Assembly: GCA_905160935.1 (NCBI GenBank)
Contig: CAJHZI010000533.1
Location: 1,826,001 to 1,890,000, forward strand
Source of the DNA: Enchytraeus crypticus
Taxonomy: Eukaryota > Annelida > Clitellata > Enchytraeida > Enchytraeidae
Reading direction: 5' to 3'
DNA length: 64,000 bases
Notes under the pieces: generated by a model
What the model was told of the DNA's origin: nothing
The model's database searches: none
Seen by the model: the letters and a program-made list of their open reading frames with translations, nothing else
Translations under genes and position numbers: made by a program
In this document: piece by piece, positions 46,315 through 57,031 of the stretch
Layout of the letters: each line of letters opens with the position of its first letter
Position numbering within the stretch: the stretch's first letter is position 1

Positions 46315-46553
46315 CGTACTGTGTCCGGGTTGTTTGAAGAAATGACCAACCGGTGACTGCACGTTTCGTAGAAGGCGACTAAAGCACTTAAAATCGTACC
46401 AACTTCAGAAAAGGTTGGTGAGCGTCTAGGTCTCCAGAAAGTGCTACAAAAATTGAAACGAATAGAAAATTGTCAAATAGGAGATTGGCTGGCGGTTTGG
46501 TGTAAGACAGAGATGATTTGAGACAGTCTATTTGTATCCTGACCTAAATTGAT
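46312..46553 (+). mobile_element. SINE family D, copy 4
   Basis: TACTGTGTCCGGGTTGTTTG, AATGACCAACCGGTGACTGC, ACGTTTCGTAGAAGGCGACT, AAGGTTGGTGAGCGTCTAGG, TTGTATCCTGACC. Its 3' end goes into TATATA rather than the usual GATGAT. Confidence 0.8.
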
Positions 46554-47102
46554 ATATATATATATATATATATAGTATAGTATAGTATAAAGATAGAGAT
46601 AAAAAAGAGAGCGCGAGAGAGACATAGTGAGATAAAGGGAATCATAACAAACCTAATAATGAACACACTCATTTGAAGGTTTTTTATATCTCTGATTTTT
46701 TCTATTTATAAAAAATGAAAAGATCGGGAGACAATTAAACGGCTTTCTTGTGTAATTATTTGTGTTTTCTGTTGCAGAATTATTGTCAACTTCGTGACTT
46801 ACAATTAAAATATCAGCCGGCGGTTCACAAGGACTTGAGTGTCTTATAATAGCCTTAGTTCCGCTCAACAGCATTGCTCGTTAAAACAAGTACTCATAGG
46901 CAAATAATTCTAATTCATCCCATAGCCGTTTTGGCCTCCTTATAGTAGGAAAAGTTATAGAAAAATATTTCTACGCAAAAATTATTTGCAGAGACTATCT
47001 ACTTAATAAAGTAAAATTCACTGCACTCAGCACTATCTAACAAAAGAACACTGTGACAGCAATAGACAATTATCAGAGTTGATTAAAATCTGAGAGCTGA
47101 AT
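46554..47102. other. Upstream region of the GPCR exon
   Basis: 46,560-46,640 is TA and GA repeat; the rest is AT-rich. I find no TATA box or initiator that I would defend, and cannot tell whether the 5' UTR is contiguous or spliced in (pyrimidine-rich tracts ending in AG, such as CTTATAGTAG near 46,945, are weak). Confidence 0.45.
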
Positions 47103-47409
47103 ATGGAACCGGACTTTTTATATTCCGATACTGACTTCACAGAGCGAAGCGTCCAGGCGGAAGTGAACGTCACTCCAGAATACTACCCCACCTGGAAACA
47201 GCCGACCCACTTCATCGTCATCTACTCAGTCGTCTACTCCCTCATCTTCATTCTCGGAGTCATTGGCAACAGCCTCGTCATCCTCGTCGTCTATGGAAAT
47301 AAACAGATGCACAACGTCACCAATTACTTCATCGTCAACCTGGCTGTGGCAGACATGCTAGTGGGGTTGTTCGTGCTGCCTATTACCCTCATGTCCAATC
47401 TACTGACGG
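47103..47409 (+). CDS. NPFF/SIFamide-receptor-like GPCR, first coding exon
   Basis: Encodes the first 102 residues and one base of codon 103 of a rhodopsin-family receptor in the plasma membrane. The ATG has a favourable context (A at -3, G at +4). Residues 1-36 are a hydrophilic extracellular N-terminus with a glycosylation sequon N22-V-T24 and no signal peptide. TM1 is about 37-65 (IYSVVYSLIFILGVIGNSLV, with the class A G55-N56). Intracellular loop 1 is NKQMHNVTN, and TM2 is about 75-99 (FIVNLAVADMLVGLFVLPIT, with D84 at the conserved sodium-site position). The phrase MHNVTNYFIVNLAVADMLVG is close to vertebrate NPFF and arthropod SIFamide receptors as I know them; related peptide receptors (orexin/allatotropin, NPY types) are less similar but possible. 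Such receptors couple to G proteins on binding an amidated neuropeptide. Later exons (TM3-TM7) were not found, so completeness is unknown. Confidence 0.85.
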
Positions 47410-47415
47410 GTAAGT
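47410..47415 (+). other. 5' splice donor of the GPCR exon
   Basis: ACGG|GTAAGT is a strong U2-type donor. It splits codon 103 after its first base (phase 1, glycine expected if the next base pair completes GGN). It falls just after TM2, where a Trp of the first extracellular loop would follow. Read-through gives only ten more codons before a stop, which supports splicing. Confidence 0.8.
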
Positions 47416-47466
47416 TACAAGAGAGGCTAGTCTTTAGTTAAGTCTGGGACTTTATCGGTTCACCCG

Positions 47467-47722
47467 TGCTATGTTCGGGTTGTTAAAGAATAGACCATCC
47501 GTGGGCTGCGCGTGTCGTAAAAGGCGACAAAGCACTAAGATCAAACCAACGTCAGAAGAGGCATTCGGTTGGTGAGCGCCTAGGCTCAACAAATTGCTAC
47601 AGAAATTGTTTTAAACGAATGGAGAAGGTCTATTCTTGTCTCGATCCTAGTTAAACTGGGTTTCAAGAGAAGATGATGATTATGATGATGAAGATGATGA
47701 TGATGATGATGATGAAGATGAT
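47467..47722 (+). mobile_element. SINE family D, copy 5 (intronic)
   Basis: CCCGTGCTATGTTCGGGTTG, TTAAAGAATAGACCATCCG, GTGTCGTAAAAGGCGACAAA, CGGTTGGTGAGCGCCTAGGC, TCGATCCTAGTTAAACTGGG, TTTCAAGAGAAGATGATGAT. Full length; begins about 57 bp after the splice donor, in sense with the gene, and ends in about 50 bp of GATGAT repeat. Confidence 0.85.
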
Positions 47723-47768
47723 GTGACATTATCGGTATAACATATGACTCTGAAATATTATTTTCAAA

Positions 47769-47900
47769 AAGCTGTAAAAACAGATATTAACGTCAATTTC
47801 ATTTCTCTTTAGCGATATCAGTGACGGGCGATCCAAGGATTTGAACCCTGCATTCTGATCCGCGGTCGAATATCTTACCGACATCGCCATTGATTCCAGC
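47769..47900 (-). mobile_element. tRNA-derived SINE family A, copy 5 (intronic)
   Basis: AGCTGTAAAAACAGATATTA, ACGTCAATTTCATTTCTCTT, GATATCAGTGACGGGCGATC, GATTTGAACCCTGCATTCTG, TCTTACCGACATCGCCATTG. Somewhat diverged. Confidence 0.8.
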
Positions 47901-47948
47901 CATGTAGTCAGAATCCAGTCTAATGACACAATTAAATTGAAGATCCAA

Positions 47949-48060
47949 TATATATATATATAATATATATAATAGATATATCTATACATATATATTTACA
48001 CACATATATATAATATATATATATATACTGTATATATATACAGTATATATATAAATTATA
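47949..48060. repeat. (TA)n with ACTGTATA/TATACAGT palindromes
   Basis: Alternating TA DNA containing the perfect inverted pair TATATACTG ... CAGTATATA. Confidence 0.9.
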
Positions 48061-48609
48061 TATGCATTTTATTATTTATATGCATATAAATAATCAAATG
48101 AATTATTGACTTCAATTTATATGCATATAAATTGAAGGGTTTATACTGTAAGGCTCGCATCAGACAATGCGTATACTAATCAACAGAGCCTTCAAGGTCG
48201 CTTACAAGTTTTCCAGGGCTCCAGTTCTTGGCCGAGACCTATAGCTGTTATATTAACCTGAGTAATCTTAGAGTCGAATCGATCAGCCTCATTAAAATAA
48301 TAACCACTGTGGCACTCCTGTTTGACAACTTAGGCTGTCGAGATATCCCCAGGCGCGAAATTAAAACAGCACTTCAGTTACAAAACTGACTTAGTTCAGC
48401 ATTTAATAAATAGAGACACCAAGAAAATGAAGGTTTTTAAATAGAACTATAAATAACTAAAATGAAAATGTGTTAGATGTCATTTAATGATAATAAAAAT
48501 AACGATACTTACAATGGTAATGATGATGATGATGATAATGATGATGAGTATGATGATGACGACAACTATTATTATTGTTATTATTATTATTGTTATTATA
48601 ACATAAACA
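48061..48609. other. Intronic/noncoding stretch with trinucleotide repeats
   Basis: 48,505-48,600 is a GATGAT tract followed by TTATTATTG; no exon recognised. Confidence 0.5.
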
Positions 48610-48896
48610 TAACGGCACACTGGGTCAGGAAGCACATATGCTTGTTTAAGACCCATTTCCTCCTTCCTCTCCATGGTTATTAGTAATCGTTGCCTTTTGA
48701 TGGCGCATCAAATGCAGCCGGCGCGGATTTAAGAATAGCCTTCCATCACCCTGGAATTTTTTCTTTCCTAAGCTTTTACCAACACTCGGTCTTCCAAGGT
48801 GGTCACCCACAAAGTACTAACCGAGGTCGATGCAGCTTAACTTCGATAATTGACGCGCAACTAAACCAAATGCGCTAATCCCTCCCGCCTTTTATT
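48610..48896 (-). mobile_element. 5S rRNA-derived SINE (SINE3-like)
   Basis: On the minus strand about 48,856-48,780 aligns with the 3' two-thirds of 5S rRNA. ATCGAAGTTAAGCTGCATCG corresponds to the A box, CTCGGTTAGTACTTTGTGGG and TGACCACCTTGGAAGACCGA to the C box, and GTGTTGG to the 3' part. Eukaryotic 5S has GAAGCTAAGC ... GGTTAGTACTTGGATGGG ... GACCGCCTGGGAA (established). A 5' extension (GGCGGGAGGGATTAGCGC) and a non-5S body (GAATTTAAGAATAGCC side; ATTTGATGCGCCATCAAAAG; ATGGGTCTTAAACAAGC) follow. The 3' end runs into an ATAATAATA tract. The long extra body argues for a SINE rather than a plain 5S pseudogene. Only one copy is seen here. Confidence 0.7.
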
Positions 48897-48999
48897 ATTT
48901 ATATGCATATTATAGTATTATTATTATAACAATAACATTACTACTTTTACTAACATAATAATAATGATAATAACAAAAATACTAAAATTTATATCAATA

Positions 49000-49080
49000 A
49001 CAGCTAAGTTTAACGACAGTTTCCTCACTCGAAAGCGATGTCAGTGACGTGCGAGCCCAGAATTTGAACCCTGCACAAGC
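49000..49080 (-). mobile_element. SINE family A, truncated copy
   Basis: ACAGCTAAGTTTAACGACAG, TTTCCTCACTCGAAAGCGAT, GTCAGTGACGTGCGAGCCCA, AATTTGAACCCTGCACAAGC. The tRNA-like 5' start is missing, as in a 5'-truncated insertion. Confidence 0.75.
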
Positions 49081-49770
49081 GGTAACAATATACTAATATC
49101 CTAATATACTAATATCTATATCTCCTGGCATTAATATAATTTTCATTATTATATAGTCCTAATTTACTATTATTATTATTTATTATTATTATTTCTTAAG
49201 ATACTAATTATCAAGAATAATAATAATAAATTTCTTTAACTATATAAAACTATGCACAAGGAATATTTAAATATACTCATTGGTCTAAATGCTTTTGTCA
49301 GTCATCTCCCTAGACACTGTCATTACTCTCTGTTACTATTTGCAAATCTATATGCGTCACAAGCCTAAATAAAATCTTTTCTAGTCCGTCACATCATTAA
49401 ATGCTAAACTTTCGTATCATCTTAATCTTAAACGGAATTCCTGTTTAGTTCTACGGAAATCAAATAAGATAACGCAAAATAAGTAGATTAAACGTTTATA
49501 TCGGAAGCATTATAGTAACCGTTGATTTCATAAGTCATAATGCAAATGTAAATCATTTGGAAGATTACGGAAACTTTAGGAAATAGAACAAGAAAGATAT
49601 GCATCATTCACGTCATACATTTAGCTACGAAGATCTTTGGTAAATTAAAACTTCAGAACATCAGGACTTTCTAAAATTATAAAAAATGTCATTATCAATA
49701 TCACATAATATCCAGTTTGAGGCACTCTCATCCTATAAACAGAAGGCATTAGTTTTCAATCCCAACCTGA
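49081..49770. other. AT-rich noncoding stretch
   Basis: ATTATTATT patches at 49,160-49,190; no exon or element recognised. Confidence 0.5.
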
Positions 49771-49774
49771 CGGT

Positions 49775-49885
49775 TACATTATGACGGTTATGTTATGACG
49801 TTATCTTATGACGGTTATGTTATGACGTTATCTTATGACGTTATCTTATGACGTTATCTTATGACGGTTATCCTACAACGGTTAT
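49775..49885. repeat. 13-bp tandem repeat (TTATGACGTTATC)n
   Basis: About nine units alternating ATGACGGTTATGTT and ATGACGTTATCTT. Confidence 0.9.
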
Positions 49886-50250
49886 CTCTGACTGCAGCAG
49901 ATAATAACACTCTAGGTTGAGCATCTTCGATTAAGTTTTACTATTTCACTTCCAATTCAAAAAGATCCTGTACAGCAAAGGAGCCTAAAATAAGAAGGAC
50001 GTAAATAGTTCAGTTTGACAACGACGAACAATGCGAGAAAATTACAAGTAAAAATGTGTAATCTAAACTAGATAACGAGCTGTACGCTCCGAGACTCCAT
50101 GTATACCAATGCTTTACTGGATCATACAGATATACACATACATATTATGTATCTCCTCCGTATCATACTGTCTCATCTTTTAAAGATGTTATATTACGTG
50201 CAATTGTGTTAAGGAAATTCATAAATTCTCCCTGAATCATTTATCTCTGC
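49886..50250. other. Noncoding spacer
   Basis: Nothing recognised. Confidence 0.45.
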
Positions 50251-50732
50251 AATATTTCACCCTACATAATTTCTCCAGACATCATTTCTCCATACATCAT
50301 TTCTCCATGCATCATTTCTATTTTCATCATTTTTCCTTGCATCATTTCTCCGTGCATCATTTCTTATTGGAATATTTCTCCATGCATCCTTTCTGATTGG
50401 ATCATTTCTCCATGCATCATCTCTCCTTGCATTATTTCTCCTTGCATCATTTCTCCTTGCATTATTTCTTCTTGCATCATTTCTTCCTGCATCAGTTCTC
50501 GTTGCATCACTCTCGTTGGATCATTTCTCCTTGCATCATTCCTCCTTGCATTATTTCTACTTGCATCATTTCTCCTTGCATCATTTATCCTTGGATCATT
50601 TCTCCTTGGATCATTTCTCCTTGCATCATTTCTCCTTGCATCACTTCTCCTTGCATCATTTCTCCTTGCATCATTTCTCCTTGCATCATTTCTCCTTGCA
50701 TCATTTCTCCTTGCATCATTTCTCCTTGGATC
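50251..50732. repeat. 15-bp minisatellite (CATCATTTCTCCTTG)n
   Basis: About 32 units over 480 bp. The right half (from about 50,580) is nearly homogeneous, while the left half has many variants (TCCATG, TCTTCC, TATCC). Two frames stay open and yield H/F/S/L-rich repeats with no coding meaning. Confidence 0.95.
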
Positions 50733-50934
50733 TTATACGAATAAGTCTGAGACATGTTGAGCGTAGTGCTGATGAGGTTCCTGCTGGAATTTCTACTTGA
50801 TATTATTTCAATAAACTTAAATGTTGAGATTACTTAGATTAAGTGCCAATTTCTTACAAAATCTTACGAAATGAGCAATTATTAAATTAATAAATTATTT
50901 AATATCCATAATTAATAAAAAGAGATATATATAA

Positions 50935-50937
<3 letters not shown>

Positions 50938-50988
<51 letters not shown>
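50938..50988. repeat. (TA)n tail of the CR1/Jockey-type LINE
   Basis: Uninterrupted TA repeat directly after the LINE 3' end (sense strand ...GCTGAAATAAACATATATA). Confidence 0.9.
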
Positions 50989-50989
<1 letters not shown>

Positions 50990-53165
50990 TATTTCAGCAT
51001 CAACACCAAAACATTGACAAATGCAAACAGAAATAAACATTTAAATGAAATAAAATTTTAAAAATTCCCAGCAACACAGTGTGTCAAACAGTTTATAAAC
51101 ACCAGAACAACGGCCGTCAGGGAAGATGATACACATCATATCTAGCTGACCACCGTCTATAACTCATTAAGGACATATACATGTATAATGCAAAATCAAC
51201 CGAAATAAAAATTTATCTCAGAATTAATGAACGAAAAGCAAAGAAAATACATTACAAATTAATCTGATTATAAAGCAGTTATCTAAGTCACAATTCTATC
51301 TGAACATTTACACAAAAAACGAAAATATAGACATTTACAAGCCATCAAACAATATACATTTGTAAAGTTTGGTGAATTCAGCTAGAGACCTCGAACTGCG
51401 GAAATCAGGAGGTATTTGGTTCCAAGAATTGACATACTTATAGGCATAAGATTAAAAAAAATTCTGAGGTTGTACTAGCACATAAATAATTGGTCTCGGA
51501 GATTTTGGTATTATATACAAACGAAATCTGATTGTCAATCAAAATACATCTCATGGATTCTGACATAGTCAGATCGGAAAAATTAATACATTTAAAAACA
51601 AGTTTACCAGTATTATGTAATTGGAATAACTCAAAAATTGGTAATACAATATAATTCAAATAAAGTTGTTTAACATTATGAAATTTTTGTTTATTCTGTA
51701 AAGTTCTTGGAATACGGTTACAGGCAACATGTAAGGGTTGAAGCAACTGTTTGATTGTATTTGCATAAACTTCAATTCCATATCGAGTCCTTGATTTGCA
51801 CCAATGAAAGGTATAAATTTCTACGACAATTCATAGGAATAAAGTCTCTACGATTGTATAACATACTATTAAAATTATTAATTTTAAAGATTAATGATTT
51901 AATATGATCACCAATAGTCAAATTATCATCTAATGTTAAGCCTAAGAATGTAGTAACATACGTTCTATTAATGCAGTTATTATCAAGGGAAACACTTAAA
52001 TTGTAAGATCGAATAGTAGCTTCATCGTCTTTAGTGACGTAGAATAAAACATATGAAGACTTCAAGCAATTTACAGTTAGCTTGTTACTTATAAACCATT
52101 TACTTATTTCAGAGCAAGCTAGATTCGCAGAAAAACAATTCATCAATAGACTTATGTTTAACAAACAAATTAGAATCATCAGCATACAGTATAATGGACC
52201 CAAATGTACAGGCATTATGAATATCATTCATATAGATTATAAACAGTAAAGGTCCTAAAATAGAACCTTGAGGGACACCGATACTAAGAGGTAACACACT
52301 AGATATGCTGTCACCAATTAAGGTGTATTGTTTTCTTCGAGATAAATAAGAGCTAAACCAATCATAGGCAGTACCACGTATTCCATAAAAATGCAATTTG
52401 TGAAGCAGAATATTATGATCAACAGTATCAAATGCTTTTGAGAGATCTAAAAATATACCAAGTGTCGTGTTTTTATGATTATGTTCAGTAGATATTAAAT
52501 TAACACTAGAGAAAAGAGCATCAGTGGTAGAAAACCAAATTGATTTTCATTAAAGATTTCAAATTTATTTAGAAATGTAGTAATGCGTTTATGCATGATT
52601 TTCTCAAATATTTTACTTAAATTATTAAGGAGGGAAATTGGTCTATAATTTTCCACTAAATCATGTTTACCTTTTTATAAACAGGGATGACCTTGGCTAA
52701 TTTGAAATTCTCAGGAAAGTAGCCTAATTCTAACGATTTATCAATGATAAAGGTAAGTGGGTTAACAATGTAGTTTGCAGATAATTGTGAAATTTTACTG
52801 TCATTGCCAGTAGAATAACTTTTATTCATGGAATGAATGAAATTTAAGACTTCATTGTTGGAAGTTGGAGTTAGGAAAATAGAGTGTGGTAGAGCCCTGC
52901 TAAGAAAACTCTGATATGATACATCATTTCTTGGGATCGCATCTGCTAGCCGTACACTATTTTGTATAAAATATTTATTAAATTCTTCCTCAATGTCCTT
53001 GTTATTTCTAATAGCACCACCATTTGTAGTTAATTGATCAATAGTCTGATTTTTAGTTATACCACGATAACTGGTAATATTATTCAACGTTCTCCAAAAG
53101 AAGGTAAGGATTTATCCTTAATAAAAATTATGAATTCATTAATTAGTGCTTGATCATTAGTTCAA
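50989..53165 (-). pseudogene. CR1/Jockey-type LINE with RT domain, inactive
   Basis: On the minus strand the order is: NNITSYRGITKNQ and EEEFNKYF (about 53,090-52,970); ELGYFPENFKLAKVIPVYKK (RT block 1, near 52,670); ENYRPISLLNNLSKIFEKI; ENQFGF; a frameshift near 52,530; LGIFLDLSKAFDTVDHNILL (catalytic Asp, about 52,410-52,455); GVPQGSILGPLLFIIYMNDI (about 52,225-52,285); and the catalytic YADDSNLF (52,172-52,186). A frameshift near 52,140 precedes KWFISNKLTVNCLKSSYVLF and FLGLTLDDNLTIGDHI. A break near 51,770 precedes IEVYANTIKQLLQPLHVACN, giving at least three frame lesions. The endonuclease is missing (5' truncation near 53,165). The 3' UTR is 50,989-51,437. The motif set fits Jockey-superfamily LINEs of the CR1/Rex type; finer assignment needs a tree. 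Confidence 0.85.
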
Positions 53166-53214
53166 TGATCGGGCTAGAGATTGTGTCATACGCTGGATTA
53201 ATGGTGTATTGGGA

Positions 53215-53345
53215 CACAATAAGAAGAAGAAGTGCTTGCTCCTCAAACTGATTGATTCACTATATAATTTAGAGAAGGCCCAAGCCCTTAATTTAAATCC
53301 TGCATCTACGGATCCACAGTGGGAAACCTACAGGTTTTCTATCAG
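53215..53345 (-). mobile_element. Very divergent SINE family A remnant
   Basis: AAGGCCCAAGCCCTTAATTT, AAATCCTGCATCTACGGATC and CACAGTGGGAAAC parallel the family A stretch GGCGAGCCCAGGATTTGAAC, CCCGCACATACTGATCCGCG. Frame shadows agree (LNPASTDPQW here, LNPARTDPRW at 38.7 kb). Old copy, weak call. Confidence 0.4.
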
Positions 53346-54239
53346 CGCTGATCAACTGAATAACGTTAAAGTTTGCAATCTAATTCAAGCGAATTTAGAC
53401 ATATTTTTATTTTTGACGATGAAGAAGTTTTACGCTTCACTGAGACAAGACGAACTATTTTAACGAAGATTACAACAAAAGTTGAAGAGATAAAATAATT
53501 GAAGACAACTGGACTTATTCTATTACACGGGATTAAAGAAAGACTCCTTGTTGAGATATTACATTTTCTGTAATGATAGAAAGCCAATCATGAATTCCAC
53601 ATAAAACAGCAATAACGTTGCGTCATGCCGGTCGCTTAATTCCATTCCCTATTATTAACTAATGCTTCCATTAAAACTATTTGCTTTTTTATTCAATTTT
53701 ATTAAAATTTTGTAATTAACTTTAATGTACTTCGTAAATTTCAAGATATAGCGATTATAATATGTCATATGACAACTGAAACTTAAAAATTAGACTTCGT
53801 TGTATAATATGTAGAACGTTATAGGAGTCCATTGATGATCGAAGTTGTTATCTGACCTCATGGAAGGCAAGTACTCAGAAATTGAGCTTTTATTTTTGTG
53901 TGTTTGAACTACTTGTTCACTGATGTTAAGCCGTTTCAATCCGTGTCAGAAATTAAACTGAAAATCAGATAATTAAATAAGCTTCGTAGCAAAATATTAG
54001 CAATAAATTAGATACTAATTTAATGAGTTAATAAGAAATAAATTAGTGTTGCTAAAATCAAATAAAAAATATAAAATAAATTAAAATTTGAAAGGTAGAA
54101 TATGTTCTAATTGGTGAAATGAACGAGCAGGAATGGTTAGAAAAAATTGTAAACACTTTTTATATACTTCAAAACCCAACACATTACATACATTTAACAA
54201 GCACCGTCCTACTTAGAATGCCACTGTAGCATACAGAAA
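53346..54239. other. AT-rich noncoding stretch
   Basis: No element recognised. Confidence 0.5.
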
Positions 54240-54471
54240 ATACGCATAATAATGAAACGATCAACTGCGTACGTTGATATCTATCACTTCATACCACATG
54301 ATAAATCCGTTAGGCAATTTATTCCATTTTCTGTGTAATCAGTCCAGTGAATGTCCGAGATTTTACTCTCAGTTCAGCGCGCCTGGGATTCGAACCCACG
54401 AGGATTCAATTCACCTCAGGATCTGTCATTTAAAACTTCATGACCTTACCCCTACGCTTTTAAGACATTCA
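54240..54471 (-). mobile_element. tRNA-derived SINE family B, copy 6
   Basis: CGTTGATATCTATCACTTCA, CCAGTCCAGTGAATGTCCGA, GATTTTACTCTCAG, GGGATTCGAACCCACGAGGA and TTTAAAACTTCATGACCTTA. The A-box end has decayed to TACCCCTACGCTTTTAAGAC, as in copy 2. Confidence 0.85.
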
Positions 54472-54816
54472 ATAAAGCAAATTTCATAAAGAAAATGACG
54501 TACTTTTAAAAAGAGGAATTTATGCTACTGTACGAATAAAGCATTATATACAAGCCTATGAAAAAAATTGAACTTGTAACGAAGAAAGCATCTAACAATA
54601 AAATAGAATAGAATATAAAATAGAATAGAATATAAAATAGAAGCGTTTAAATATACAGGAACGATATCGAAAGTAATCTTGCTGTATTTAGTGTCAGCTT
54701 GCTTCCTGGTGAAAAAACAAAATTGGATTTGCGAAATTTATCTCTCACAAATTGAACGAGTTCAGTCTCAATGTGATGTTTGCTTTTATCTAAAAATTCT
54801 TGCAGTAATTAACTTT
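54472..54816. other. Noncoding spacer
   Basis: 54,598-54,640 is a short AATAGAATATAAAATAG tandem repeat; nothing else. Confidence 0.5.
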
Positions 54817-54829
54817 AAATCTATCAGAT

Positions 54830-54967
54830 AGAGTCATCATCATCATCATCATCATCTTCACTTTAATCCCAGTTTAACTAGGGTCGGGATGCGAATGAAC
54901 CTTCTTCACTCCTGTTTGTCCCATACCATATCAAAATCTCTTCCATTCGTTTTATAAAAATCAGAAA
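54830..54967 (-). mobile_element. SINE family D, 5'-truncated copy with 13-bp target duplication
   Basis: Starts (CAT)n then CTTCACTTTAATCCCAGTTT, AACTAGGGTCGGGATGCGAA and ATTCGTTTTATAAAAATC. It is flanked by AAATCTATCAGAT on both sides (54,817-54,829 and 54,968-54,980), fixing the insert at about 138 bp. Only the 3' part of the family was inserted, as LINE machinery does when copying stops early. Confidence 0.85.
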
Positions 54968-54980
54968 AAATCTATCAGAT

Positions 54981-56558
54981 GGAATAAAGTTTGCAAAATC
55001 TCTGCTAATGGAATTTATTTTAGAAATTCATATCTTAATTTAGGATTGATTTATTAATCCATGAATTATAAAAAATCAATTTATAAAACTATAATAATAT
55101 AAAATAAACTTATAAATAAATATTATAAAACAGTGCTAATTATAAGACTATAAATTTGTTTTATTAACACTTATTTGTTACATTGCTATCAATGCACTCT
55201 TAAAAGATTTAGATTTTTACAAGTGAAATAAATCAAGAAAAGAATTAAGCCTTAAAGAAAAATATAATTAACTACATAATTAGTTTATTGGATGCAGTTT
55301 TTAGAACTCTATGGCATCCGAATTGATTACTAGAAATTCATAACATCCTATGCATATTTTTATGATTCTGATAATTTCTTTGACTTACTAGCACTTATTC
55401 ATTTCAATGCTCTCACTGCACTTTTAATTATTCGAAATTTTATTAACTGATTAAACAAATAAAGTTATAACATTTCACAATCTATATAACGTTTCACAAT
55501 CTGTCTAGCATTGCAGAATTCGAGATTAGTAGAATAATTAAAACATAATTTCCTCGTAATCCGACCCCATAATCCACGAGTAACTGTCACGCTGGCTTAA
55601 TCTTAATTAGGAAGTTTCTAACATGTAGGTTATTATCATGCTGGTTTTTGGATAATTTTTATTCCGATCCTTTCCTTTTACCGTATTAATTTCTTCTCCA
55701 GTCCACATAGACACGGACTACATCAATGGGTGGGATAGTATCAGATTTTATTTGCTTTGGTAATGAAATCTCAACCTAAGTTAAGGACAGGGAGTGAGGA
55801 GCTTCGCCGTTTTTCCGGGAACTGAAAGGAATCCGTCGAACTTAAAAACTGACGCGAACAACTTTAATGTTCTTTAGAACAAATTATAATATTATTTTAG
55901 TTATTATTTTATAATTTAATTATAAGATTATAATACAATTATAATCAATCTGAAAATTTAGACAAGACATTATGACAGAGAATTTGAGCACATTCTTTTA
56001 TGCTTCTTTTAGAGTTTAGATTTCTGTAGTTCTTAAGTAATAAAAGACGTCATATGGGTGTATCATTACGAAACCGGAAAAAGAGTTCAGTTTCAGTTAT
56101 TAATTGTGTGTTAACCTTTCTCTAATTTTGTTGTAACTTTAAGATTCCATTAACTGATCTTAATTGTAGAACAGGTGTAGATCAAACGGAGATCGCTATT
56201 TATAGACGGCAACCAAATATTAATTGCCAAAAATTCTATTTCCATTTCAGTAAGAGTTACAGGCCTAAGATCATATCAGTTTAATATGCTGCTCGCTCAA
56301 TGTCCCATGTCTATTTGATATAATCTTTACACATTCTAGAGTATGCCAAAGACTGCTTGAGTGAATCAATAAGATATTTAAGAGAAAAGAATTTAACAGA
56401 TTTTGCGAGATCCACGCATACATTGCTTTCTGAAGATATATCGTGCATGTCTGAAAATGCTATTGATTATTTATTTGTTACTATCGTAATCTACATAATG
56501 TTTGCTTCCACACTCTTCTCATTGAAGAGTAAGGAAGCTCTGGCATCTTCTAATCTCA
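54981..56558. other. AT-rich noncoding stretch
   Basis: No gene or element recognised over 1.6 kb; 55,860-55,970 is almost pure A/T. Confidence 0.5.

Positions 56559-57030
<472 letters not shown>

Positions 57031-57031
<1 letters not shown>

Noticed and set aside
47410-47441. Receptor ending at the in-frame TAG after residue 112 (a two-TM protein).
   Set aside because: A strong GTAAGT donor precedes the read-through and class A receptors need seven TM helices; splicing is the better explanation.
50397-50800. Frames of about 100 codons rich in H, L, F and I/S/P.
   Set aside because: Translation of the 15-bp minisatellite; two frames are equally open.
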